Shown here one piece after another: positions 1-5,517 of a stretch of 5,517 nucleotides of DNA; position 1 is the first letter of the stretch, and every line of letters starts with the position of its first letter. The position numbers and the translations under genes are program-made. Source of the DNA: Anaerolineae bacterium (GTDB lineage Bacteria > Chloroflexota > Anaerolineae > 4572-78 > NAK82); contig JANXAX010000185.1 in assembly GCA_025062175.1 (NCBI GenBank), positions 1 through 5,517 on the forward strand, written 5' to 3'. The notes beneath the pieces were generated by a model. The model made no database searches and was not told where the DNA came from. It saw nothing but the letters and a program-made list of their open reading frames with translations.

Positions 1-810
1 GCAGTCCACACACAACTGGTGCTCATCCCAGGCATCAACGATGGCGCTCATCTGGAACGCAGCATCAGCGATCTCGTGGCCCTGTACCCTGCAGTGCGTT
101 CGATCGCCATCGTGCCCGTCGGGGTGACCCGCTACCATGCGCCAGGGCTGCGAGCCTATACACCGGAGGAGGCTAGACAGCTGCTCGATCAGGTGCGGCC
201 ATGGCAAAGGCATTGCCAAAAGCAGTTCGGTGTAACGCTGGTTTACCCATCAGACGAGTGGTATCTTCTGGCTGGGAGACCGATCCCGCCCGCAACCGCA
301 TATGATGATTTTGCCCAGCTGGAAAACGGCGTTGGGATCGTGCGCCAGTTCCTGGATGCCTGGAAGCGGCTCAAATCACGCCTCCAGCGCCGGGGACACC
401 GTGTTGTTTGCGCGGGGGCGGAAGCACCGCGATTCCCGAAGAGAACATCGGCAGAGGACGAGGGGCAGGCGGGGATTATAGTGGTGTGTGGTCAGCTGGC
501 CGCCCCGATCCTGCAGAAAGTGTGTGACGAAATGGGAGCCCTTGCCGCCAGGCGCATCACCGTGTTCCCTATCCTCAACCACTGGTACGGGGGCAACGTA
601 GCCGTCTCGGGGCTGCTGACCGGCAGGGACATCATTGCACAGCTGCGGAGCAGAGAGACGCATGGCCAGGTCGTCTTGCTACCACGAGTGATGTTCGACT
701 CGACGGGACAAGTGACTCTCGACGATATGACCCCTCGGGACATTGAGCAGGCGTTGGGCGTTCCCGTGGTGGTGGCGCAGAGCCCAGGTGATATATGGAG
801 CGTATTATGA
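1..810 (+). CDS. DUF512 domain radical-SAM-type protein, C-terminal part (5' end outside window)
   Basis: This is the C-terminal 269 codons of a DUF512-family protein. The frame is open from base 1 (AVHTQLVLIPGINDG), so the GTG at 19 is internal and not a start. Full-length members are usually about 430-460 residues, with an N-terminal PDZ-like segment and a radical-SAM CxxxCxxC core; both would lie left of the window. Family landmarks seen here, in fragment numbering, are LIPGIND (8-14), the SIAIVPVGVTRYH strand, DEWYLLAGRPIP starting near 85, and the glycine-rich NHWYGGNVAVSGLLTGRDI from 193. The latter corresponds to the family's NxFFGxxItVaGLltGqD signature. An LLPRVMFD...TLDDMTP segment follows near the end. 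The biochemical role of DUF512 proteins is not established. Members resemble Fe-S radical-SAM oxidoreductases and often sit near ribosome-biogenesis genes; here the next gene is rimO. The TGA at 808-810 overlaps the rimO start. Family assignment is firm and function is unknown. Confidence 0.9.
   Translation, partial: AVHTQLVLIPGINDGAHLERSISDLVALYPAVRSIAIVPVGVTRYHAPGLRAYTPEEARQLLDQVRPWQRHCQKQFGVTLVYPSDEWYLLAGRPIPPATAYDDFAQLENGVGIVRQFLDAWKRLKSRLQRRGHRVVCAGAEAPRFPKRTSAEDEGQAGIIVVCGQLAAPILQKVCDEMGALAARRITVFPILNHWYGGNVAVSGLLTGRDIIAQLRSRETHGQVVLLPRVMFDSTGQVTLDDMTPRDIEQALGVPVVVAQSPGDIWSVL
797..800 (+). promoter_or_regulatory. Shine-Dalgarno deciding the rimO start
   Basis: GGAG at 797-800 lies 6 nt before the ATG at 807, which overlaps the upstream TGA as ATGA. 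An in-frame ATG at 795 would add four residues but has no comparable site before it. This favours the start at 807 and coupling to the upstream gene. Confidence 0.7.
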
Positions 811-2216
811 AACAGTCCGGCGGACGGACGCGCAGGGGATGGAAGAAGCGTGGCCGATTCTACGTGGTCACCCTCGGCTGTCCTAAGAACCAGGTGGACT
901 CCGAGGGGCTCAGCGCCCAGCTGGTGCGATACGGCTATCGCCCCGTGGCCCGTCCTAAAGAGGCGGATTTCATCATCGTCAACACGTGCGGTTTTCTGGA
1001 GACGGCACGGCAAGAGGCCATCGACACGTTGCGCACCTTGGCAGCGCGCCGACGCGCGGGCCAACATGTGATTGCGGCCGGTTGTCTAGCTCAGCTCTGG
1101 GGTGCGCAGTTGGCACATGTTGTGCCCGGTCTGGATGGGATCATCGGAACACGCAGCTGGGCAGATATCCCCCAGGTGCTCGCGCAGCTGGCGACTCGGC
1201 GTGAGACGCCGGTCGTACATGTGCCAGAGGTGGGACACACTCTGCCCGATGCAGATGTGTTGCGTCTCGATGGCCAGCAACCGCGTGCCAGTGCCTATCT
1301 CAAGATCGCCGAGGGATGTTCGGCCGGGTGTGCTTTCTGCCTGATTCCCACGATCAAAGGTCCGGCACGCAGCCGGCCGCGGGCCGCCATTCTGCGTGAA
1401 GCACAAATGCTGGTGGAGCAGGGCGTCCGAGAACTTATCTTAATCGCTCAGGACACCACTGCTTACGGCCACGATCTCGGTGAGCGCGAGGGATTGGCCA
1501 CGCTGATCGAGGACATTCTGCGGGTGGCGCCGGAATTGCGCTGGTTACGCCTGATGTACGCATATCCCGGACGGGTCAGCGAACGGTTGATCGAGGTCAT
1601 GGCCACCCATCCGCAGGTGTGCCATTATCTGGATCTACCGGTGCAACATGGGCATCCGGCGACGTTGCGTCGCATGCGGCGGCCGCACGACGTGACCGGA
1701 CTGATCCGGTGGATTGAGCGCTTGCGCCAGGCGATGCCCGATATTGCGCTGCGGACCAGCCTGATCGTGGGGTATCCCGGTGAGACGGAGGAGGAGTTTC
1801 AAGCCCTGTTGGACTTCATGCAGACGGTGCGTTTCGACCGTGTCGGCATCTTTCCCTATTCACGCGAACCAGGCACGCCGGCCTATGCGCTGCCAGGGCA
1901 ACTTCCGGAAGAGGTCAAGCGAGCACGTTATGAACGCGCGATGCAGCTGCAACAGTCGATCAGCTGGGAACGCAACCAAGCACAAGTGGGCCGGCAGTTG
2001 GAGGTTTTAGTCGAAGGCGCCAACGATGGCATCTCCGTCGCGCGCTCGTATCGCGACGCGCCAGAGGTGGATGGATTCGTGCTCGTCCAGGGGGAACATC
2101 CCGTCAACAGTTGGTTGAGCGTCCGCATCATCGCAGCAACTCCCTATGACCTCATTGCCGTCAGCGAGACATCGGAACGCGGATCGGCCATGTGCGCGAG
2201 GAGCGCGGCGGGATGA
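807..2216 (+). CDS. rimO: Ribosomal protein S12 methylthiotransferase RimO
   Basis: RimO is a cytoplasmic radical-SAM enzyme that adds a methylthio group to the beta carbon of a conserved aspartate of ribosomal protein S12, using two [4Fe-4S] clusters. The 469-residue product has all three parts in order. The N-terminal MTTase domain starts LGCPKNQVDSEG and supplies cluster ligands Cys25, Cys61 (NTCGF) and Cys93 (AAGCLAQ). The radical-SAM core has CSAGCAFC with Cys171, Cys175 and Cys178, followed by LIPTIKGPARSR, YLDLPVQH and LIVGYPGETEEEF. The C-terminal TRAM domain starts near Leu398 and includes RSYRDAPEVDG. LGCPKN, the QH motif and the DAPEVDG-type TRAM favour RimO over MiaB or MtaB. About 20 residues rich in Lys/Arg precede LGCPKN, slightly longer than in many homologues. 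The last 17 or so residues extend past TRAM and contain the Shine-Dalgarno of the next gene. It overlaps both neighbours by 4 nt (ATGA). Length is normal and no expected residue is missing. Confidence 0.95.
   Translation: MKQSGGRTRRGWKKRGRFYVVTLGCPKNQVDSEGLSAQLVRYGYRPVARPKEADFIIVNTCGFLETARQEAIDTLRTLAARRRAGQHVIAAGCLAQLWGAQLAHVVPGLDGIIGTRSWADIPQVLAQLATRRETPVVHVPEVGHTLPDADVLRLDGQQPRASAYLKIAEGCSAGCAFCLIPTIKGPARSRPRAAILREAQMLVEQGVRELILIAQDTTAYGHDLGEREGLATLIEDILRVAPELRWLRLMYAYPGRVSERLIEVMATHPQVCHYLDLPVQHGHPATLRRMRRPHDVTGLIRWIERLRQAMPDIALRTSLIVGYPGETEEEFQALLDFMQTVRFDRVGIFPYSREPGTPAYALPGQLPEEVKRARYERAMQLQQSISWERNQAQVGRQLEVLVEGANDGISVARSYRDAPEVDGFVLVQGEHPVNSWLSVRIIAATPYDLIAVSETSERGSAMCARSAAG
2199..2203 (+). 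promoter_or_regulatory. Shine-Dalgarno deciding the rlmD start
   Basis: AGGAG at 2199-2203 lies 9 nt before the ATG at 2213, which overlaps the rimO TGA (ATGA). An in-frame GTG at 2192 would add seven residues, but it precedes this ribosome-binding site, so 2213 is the better start. Confidence 0.7.
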
Positions 2217-3454
2217 GCGAACGCATCAAATTGCAGCTCTCCGCGATGGCACATAGAGGACTGGCTCTAGGCCGCCATGAGGGACGGGTCGTCTTTGTGC
2301 CTTACGGCGTTCCTGGTGATACGGCGTTGGTGGAGATTGAAACGAGCAAAAAAGATTGGGCACGCGCTCGTTTGATCGAGGTGGTGAAACCCTCTCCGGA
2401 CCGGGTATCCCCACCTTGCCCCTACTTTGGACCGCACGGGTGTGGTGGTTGCCAATGGCAGCATATTCGCTACGAGGCACAGCTGCGCTACAAGACCGCC
2501 GTGGTGTGCGATCAGCTCGCCCGGCTGGCCGGCTTGGGCGAGGCATTAGTACGACCGATGCAACCCGTAGGAGAGCCATGGGCCTATCGCAACCATGTGC
2601 AACTCCACCCTGCTGTGGAAGGGTTGGGTTACATCTCCGCAGATGATGATCAGCGCGTGCAGCCCATCGCACAATGTCTCATCATGCACCCATTGCTCGC
2701 CGAACTGTACGAACAGTTGGACCTGGAGATCGAGGGGCTAGTACAGCTCTCGCTGCGCGCCGGCGTGCGCACCGGTCAACGTATGGTCATTTTCGAGACG
2801 GAAGATGAAGAACCTTTTGGGATCGAGGTAGATGTCCCGGTCTCGTGCGTCTTGCTGCGGCACGATGGATTGCCCATCACGCTAGTGGGATGGGATTTCT
2901 TGGAGGAGGAAGTGGCCGGTCACCGTTACAAAGTCTCCGCCGGCAGTTTTTTTCAGGTCAACACCGCCGGTGCCGAAGCGCTGGTTCATACGGTGAGCGC
3001 TATGTTGGCGCCCCAAGTCCATCAGCGGCTGTTGGATCTCTACGCCGGGGTGGGGCTGTTCAGCGTGCCGCTGGCACCGCATGTCGCGCGTGTGATCGCC
3101 ATCGAGCAGAGTCCTATGGCTGTGCTGGATGCTCGGGAGAATCTGCAACGTGCCGGTGTGGAAAACGCCGAGGTGCTCCAAGGCGACGTAGCGGAGATGC
3201 TCCACACATTGGAAGGTCCAATCGAGTTGGCAATCGCCGACCCACCGCGTGCCGGATGCGGGACCGCCGTGGTGACCCGTCTGGCAGAGTTGGGTGTGGA
3301 ACGTCTGGTGCTTGTCGCCTGTGACCCAGCGACCATGGCGCGCGATGCGCGCACCCTCGGAGAGCATGGCTACCACTTGGTGGAAGTGCAGCCGCTGGAC
3401 CTCTTCCCTCAAACGTATCACATTGAAAGCGTCGCCCTTTTTGTTCGCGGGTAA
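2213..3454 (+). CDS. rlmD: 23S rRNA (uracil-C5)-methyltransferase, RlmD/TrmA family
   Basis: This 413-residue SAM-dependent enzyme would methylate C5 of a uridine in 23S rRNA (U1939 for RlmD in E. coli). The N-terminal TRAM domain spans about residues 4-60. Next comes a Fe-S motif, CPYFGPHGCGGCQWQH, with Cys69, Cys77 and Cys80, and a likely fourth ligand at Cys155 (QCLIMHP). The methyltransferase half has FFQVN (Gln248), the SAM-binding DLYAGVG loop from Asp275, AIEQSP (Glu298), DPPRAG from Asp343, the nucleophile loop VACDPATMARD with Cys370, and the HIESV motif whose Glu405 matches the family's general base. The usual CNP of the nucleophile loop is CDP here. The Fe-S cluster and TRAM place it with RlmD/RlmCD rather than with TrmA. 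The exact target (U1939, U747 or both) cannot be read from sequence, so the symbol is by family. It is the third gene of the coupled operon, and the plus-strand operon appears to end here. Confidence 0.88.
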   Translation: MSERIKLQLSAMAHRGLALGRHEGRVVFVPYGVPGDTALVEIETSKKDWARARLIEVVKPSPDRVSPPCPYFGPHGCGGCQWQHIRYEAQLRYKTAVVCDQLARLAGLGEALVRPMQPVGEPWAYRNHVQLHPAVEGLGYISADDDQRVQPIAQCLIMHPLLAELYEQLDLEIEGLVQLSLRAGVRTGQRMVIFETEDEEPFGIEVDVPVSCVLLRHDGLPITLVGWDFLEEEVAGHRYKVSAGSFFQVNTAGAEALVHTVSAMLAPQVHQRLLDLYAGVGLFSVPLAPHVARVIAIEQSPMAVLDARENLQRAGVENAEVLQGDVAEMLHTLEGPIELAIADPPRAGCGTAVVTRLAELGVERLVLVACDPATMARDARTLGEHGYHLVEVQPLDLFPQTYHIESVALFVRG

Positions 3455-3466
3455 CCCAAGAAAACG

Positions 3467-3502
3467 AGAGGCAGCTCCCGGCGGGGTGATGGAGCTGCCT
3501 CT
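3467..3502 (-). terminator. Intrinsic terminator hairpin between convergent genes
   Basis: There is a perfect 12-bp inverted repeat, AGAGGCAGCTCC (3467-3478) and GGAGCTGCCTCT (3491-3502), with a 12-nt loop. Read on the minus strand the stem is followed by CGTTTTCTTGGG, giving a short U-rich tail about 45 nt after the LysM gene stop. On the plus strand the stem is followed by TTGGATAGG, which lacks a U tract. It is therefore best read as the terminator of the LysM gene; it may weakly stop the rlmD transcript too. Confidence 0.75.
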
Positions 3503-3544
3503 TGGATAGGATAAAGGAGGGGAATCCGTGTGTTTGGTATGCAC

Positions 3545-5125
3545 CTACTCAGGGCGGAACTCGACGGTGGCGGTTCCGATGCCGTCGAGGAACAGCTCAA
3601 CCCCGACTCCGACACCCTCGAGGATCACTTGGTAAGTACCGGCATTCAAACCACCGACGTCACATGCACCTGGACCGTGTTCGGGTTTGGTACCCGTAAT
3701 GCAGGTCGTTTCGAATCCAGGGGGCGCCTTAATCCGGATGGTCTGATCGTTCATCCCAGTGCGCACGACCAGGATGGAAGCGGGCCCCAGGGGTTTGTTG
3801 CTGCTGGTGTTTTCCACCACGTTGGCCACCCAACGTGTACCGCCGGCCGTCGCCACAGCAACACCCCCTTCTGGGGTTACCGCTTTCTTGCGAAATTCCA
3901 CCAGCGGCCGATGCCCCGGATGGACTTGTGCTCGGACAACGCGGGTCGGTTCGCCCTCGATGAACACGTCGTAGAAACCTGGGGCGATGTCACGGAAGAC
4001 CGCCGTGGGCACCCAGCTGAACTCGAAGTTGACACTGGCAACGCGCCGTTTGACTGCTCCACTGGCATCCCGTACGATGACTGGCACCCCTTTGCCGTCC
4101 CACACCATCACCATGAGGGTGGTCCGCCGCTGCGGATCCTCTGGATCAGCCGTCTGATTACCCACCCAGACTTCCTGAGTGCGCACCACAGTCACGCCTG
4201 GCTCGGAGCTCGGTGCGTAGCTCGCCACCTGCAAAATGGGAGTGATGCCGCCGGCCATAGCCGGGCAAGGTGGTGTGGTGCAAAGCGGATAGGAGCTGGG
4301 TGGCTGATAGGTCGGTGGTTGACCCACCGAAGTTGGCGGAAGGTAAGTCATCCCCGGCGGATTGGGATTGTACTCCGGTGGGACAAGGGGCGGACTGACC
4401 GAAGGTACAGGGGGCTGATAGCTGGGCGGTGTATAGGGCGCTGGCATCTCATAGGGATAGGATGAGGCGGGAGGCGGCGCTGTCTCAGGCAGCGTGGGGA
4501 TTTCCGCCACCGGCGCGCTCGGCATCGTTTCCACAGCCCCAGAGGGCACGCACAACCGCTGACCGGCATAGATCAGGTTGGCATTCGCAATCGCGTTCGC
4601 TTGGATCAGGGAACTGACAGTGACTTGATAGCGCATCGCGATGCTGAAGAGCGTTTCCCCAGGTCGTACCGTATGGTGCGCCAGACAGCCAAAAGCGGTC
4701 GGGGAGACATCCGGCTGGCCAGAGGGTATCACCAAAACCTGACCGGCAAACACAAAGTCATTGGTGCCTAAACCGTTGGCGGCAGCGAGCTGGGCCACGC
4801 TGATGCCATAGAGTGCGGCGATAGAGGTCAACGACTCGCCCGGATTCACGATGTGTTCTTTAGGCAGGCTGGCAGGTCCTCCGGACTTCGGGATGAGCAA
4901 ACGTTGGCCGGCGTAGATTAGGTTGGCGTTCCGGATCCCATTGGCCAGCATGATCTCACTGATGGTCACCCCGTAGCGTGCCGCGATTGTAGCGAGCGTT
5001 TCGCCCGCTGCCACAACATGGTAGATGCCCTGTTGATCCCATGGAGCGGCCAGCACGCCAGATGGCAGTAGTGTCACGCAGCAGATGACCACCAGCGCAA
5101 GGCGGCCAAGTATCTTGACAGACAT
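3545..5125 (-). CDS. Secreted LysM-repeat protein with Pro/Tyr-rich linker and duplicated beta-rich C-terminus
   Basis: This is a 526-residue exported protein of unknown specific role, probably attached to the cell wall. A signal peptide (basic MSVKILGR, hydrophobic core 9-20) likely ends at VLA|AP, residues 26/27; no lipobox fits. Three LysM modules follow at about 34-79, 90-134 and 150-194, each with the (H)xVxxGE(T/S)L start and an I/V-P end. LysM modules bind GlcNAc-containing glycans such as peptidoglycan. Residues 201-290 form a Pro/Tyr/Ser-rich linker. Residues 291-526 match no domain I recognise but look beta-rich and duplicated: IAPGFYDVFIEGE...LVEFR near 380-412 and LNAGTYQVILEGV...TVEFR near 493-524. 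No hydrolase or amidase motif is seen, so a structural or adhesive role is more likely than an enzyme. The mature part has six cysteines (147, 192, 282, 287, 475, 488) that could form disulfides. The start at 5125 has GGAGGT 7 nt upstream; a GTG at 5152 would add nine residues but lacks such a site. It appears monocistronic, with its own promoter and terminator. Confidence 0.85.
   Translation of the reverse strand: MSVKILGRLALVVICCVTLLPSGVLAAPWDQQGIYHVVAAGETLATIAARYGVTISEIMLANGIRNANLIYAGQRLLIPKSGGPASLPKEHIVNPGESLTSIAALYGISVAQLAAANGLGTNDFVFAGQVLVIPSGQPDVSPTAFGCLAHHTVRPGETLFSIAMRYQVTVSSLIQANAIANANLIYAGQRLCVPSGAVETMPSAPVAEIPTLPETAPPPASSYPYEMPAPYTPPSYQPPVPSVSPPLVPPEYNPNPPGMTYLPPTSVGQPPTYQPPSSYPLCTTPPCPAMAGGITPILQVASYAPSSEPGVTVVRTQEVWVGNQTADPEDPQRRTTLMVMVWDGKGVPVIVRDASGAVKRRVASVNFEFSWVPTAVFRDIAPGFYDVFIEGEPTRVVRAQVHPGHRPLVEFRKKAVTPEGGVAVATAGGTRWVANVVENTSSNKPLGPASILVVRTGMNDQTIRIKAPPGFETTCITGTKPEHGPGACDVGGLNAGTYQVILEGVGVGVELFLDGIGTATVEFRPE
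4544..5026 (-). repeat. Three tandem LysM-coding repeats
   Basis: These bases encode LysM modules 1-3 of the secreted protein, spaced about 56-60 residues apart. Modules 1 and 3 share the identical 11-residue stretch NANLIYAGQRL, whereas module 2 has TNDFVFAGQVL. Modules 1 and 3 therefore appear more closely related to each other, as if one arose by duplication or they were kept alike by selection or conversion. Confidence 0.8.
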
Positions 5126-5132
5126 TTTTACT

Positions 5133-5138
5133 ACCTCC
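5133..5138 (-). promoter_or_regulatory. Shine-Dalgarno of the LysM gene
   Basis: GGAGGT on the minus strand lies 7 nt before the ATG at 5125-5123. It falls inside any longer reading from the GTG at 5152, so it fixes the shorter start, which also begins a clean signal peptide. Confidence 0.75.
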
Positions 5139-5146
5139 CTTAATTT

Positions 5147-5172
5147 AGGCACAGTGGACCGACACTGTGCCT
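5147..5172 (-). promoter_or_regulatory. 10-bp perfect stem-loop in the LysM gene leader
   Basis: AGGCACAGTG (5147-5156) and CACTGTGCCT (5163-5172) form a perfect 10-bp inverted repeat with a 6-nt loop. In the predicted LysM mRNA the stem ends only 8 nt before the Shine-Dalgarno. It has no U tract on either side, so it is not a standard terminator. It could be an mRNA structure affecting translation or stability, or a DNA operator for a dimeric regulator. Its presence is certain; its function is inferred. Confidence 0.6.
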
Positions 5173-5234
5173 TCTATGCAGTGATGTCCTGCGCGGATAT
5201 CCATTTTGTCAGGTACAACCCGGCTTTCGTTTAC

Positions 5235-5263
5235 ATAATACACCAATTCGTTTCATATGTCAA
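5235..5263 (-). promoter_or_regulatory. Sigma70-type promoter of the LysM gene
   Basis: On the minus strand there is a perfect -35 TTGACA (5263-5258), a 17-bp spacer, and a -10 TATTAT (5240-5235) with one mismatch to consensus. The predicted start of transcription is near 5228, giving a leader of about 100 nt before the ATG at 5125. It is the strongest promoter match in the window. Confidence 0.75.
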
Positions 5264-5312
5264 GAGCTTTTGCAGAAATCTTGCCGCAGGCGATGCGCGC
5301 GAGCGGAGTGGA

Positions 5313-5341
5313 TTGTCGCACCGATGAAGGGAATATATAAT
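5313..5341 (+). promoter_or_regulatory. Sigma70-type promoter of the aldo/keto reductase gene
   Basis: TTGTCG (5313-5318), a 17-bp spacer and a perfect TATAAT (5336-5341) form a housekeeping-type promoter. Transcription would begin near 5348, leaving a leader of about 24 nt. The -10 lies in a 13-base AT-only palindrome, 5333-5345. Confidence 0.65.
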
Positions 5342-5371
5342 ATATCTCATCAACAAGCCGAGGAGGAAACA

Positions 5372-5517
5372 ATGAATTACCGGCGTTTTGGACGCTTGGG
5401 CTGGATGGTGAGCGAGATCGGCTATGGCATGTGGGGCATGGGGGGGTGGACCGGCTCCGACGATCGGGAGTCGATGCAGTCGCTGCAACGCGCCGTGGAG
5501 CTGGGATGTAATTTCTT
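5372..5517 (+). CDS. Aldo/keto reductase, N-terminal fragment (3' end outside window)
   Basis: ATG at 5372 opens a frame that runs off the right edge, giving 48 complete codons. The start MNYRRFGRLGWMVSEIGYG, followed by MWGMGGWTGSDDRESMQSL and RAVELGCNFF, is the typical opening of the aldo/keto reductase superfamily: the RxLGxxGxxVSxxGxG strand-turn and the helix leading to the NxFDTA segment. These are cytosolic NAD(P)H-dependent enzymes with a TIM-barrel fold that reduce aldehydes and ketones. The catalytic Asp, Tyr, Lys and His lie beyond the window, so activity and substrate cannot be judged. A strong AGGAGG (5361-5366) sits 5 nt before the start, and a dedicated promoter lies just upstream. 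It is divergent from the LysM gene and shares its control region, with no evident functional link. Confidence 0.88.
   Translation, partial: MNYRRFGRLGWMVSEIGYGMWGMGGWTGSDDRESMQSLQRAVELGCNF

Noticed and set aside
492..1067. Minus-strand ORF of 191 codons across the DUF512/rimO junction
   Set aside because: It lies opposite two genes with firm family assignments, its translation resembles no family, and long antisense ORFs are common in GC-rich sequence.
2947..2953. Run of seven T in rlmD as a possible frameshift or slippage site
   Set aside because: The reading frame is intact and encodes the conserved SFFQVN motif, where Phe codons explain the T run. No alternative product is indicated.
3530..4465. 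Plus-strand ORF of 311 codons antisense to the LysM gene, with an AAAGGAGGGG sequence 7-9 nt before a GTG
   Set aside because: The ribosome-binding-like site is good, but the translation is rich in His, Arg, Gly and Trp with no recognisable motif, and it lies entirely opposite a gene with clear signal peptide and LysM homology. The pyrimidine-rich stretch after the LysM stop explains the apparent site. Ribosome profiling would be needed to revive it.
3545..5125. Cys15/Cys16 of the LysM protein as a lipoprotein modification site
   Set aside because: The preceding residues (LVVI) do not fit a lipobox, which needs Gly, Ala or Ser just before the cysteine; a standard signal-peptidase site at VLA|AP fits better.
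5147..5172. The leader stem-loop as an intrinsic terminator
   Set aside because: No U tract follows on either strand, and on the minus strand it would cut the LysM gene off from its strong promoter without an evident antiterminator arrangement.
5085..5327. Plus-strand 80-codon ORF across the divergent control region
   Set aside because: It starts inside the LysM gene on the other strand, has no ribosome-binding site, and runs through the promoters and stem-loop that explain the region better.
5231..5488. Minus-strand 85-codon ORF opposite the reductase start
   Set aside because: It lies antisense to the recognisable aldo/keto reductase N-terminus and overlaps both promoters; no motif was seen.

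Overview
The window comes from a bacterial chromosome with moderately high GC (about 58-60% judged by eye) and carries ordinary housekeeping and envelope genes. The gene content and protein style (a DUF512 radical-SAM protein, RimO, an RlmD-type methyltransferase, a secreted three-LysM protein with a Pro/Tyr-rich linker, and an aldo/keto reductase) would fit a Chloroflexota-like or other deep-branching bacterium. That placement is an impression from protein style, not a phylogeny. No mobile element, CRISPR array, tRNA or rRNA was seen.

Layout. Positions 1-2216 and 2213-3454 hold a tight plus-strand operon of three genes: the C-terminal 60% or so of a DUF512 protein (cut by the left edge), rimO, and an rlmD-like RNA m5U methyltransferase. 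Each junction is an ATGA stop/start overlap with a Shine-Dalgarno inside the preceding gene, so translation is probably coupled. RimO methylthiolates ribosomal protein S12 and RlmD methylates 23S rRNA, so the operon has a ribosome-modification theme. The DUF512 protein may share it, but its reaction is unknown.

Positions 3455-3544 are a short convergent intergenic gap with a 12-bp perfect hairpin. Its U-rich side faces the minus strand, so it mainly terminates the gene arriving from the right. That gene (3545-5125, minus) encodes a secreted protein of 526 residues: signal peptide, three LysM modules, a Pro/Tyr-rich linker, and a C-terminal beta-rich region that looks like two diverged copies of one unnamed module.

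Positions 5126-5371 are a divergent control region. A near-consensus sigma70 promoter faces left and gives the LysM gene a leader of about 100 nt. That leader carries a perfect 10-bp stem-loop just ahead of the Shine-Dalgarno and a possible 19-codon upstream ORF. A second promoter, with a perfect TATAAT, faces right into an aldo/keto reductase gene that starts at 5372 and runs off the right edge.

No clearly new biological system is evident. The best leads are the undescribed duplicated C-terminal module of the LysM protein and the structured leader of its gene.
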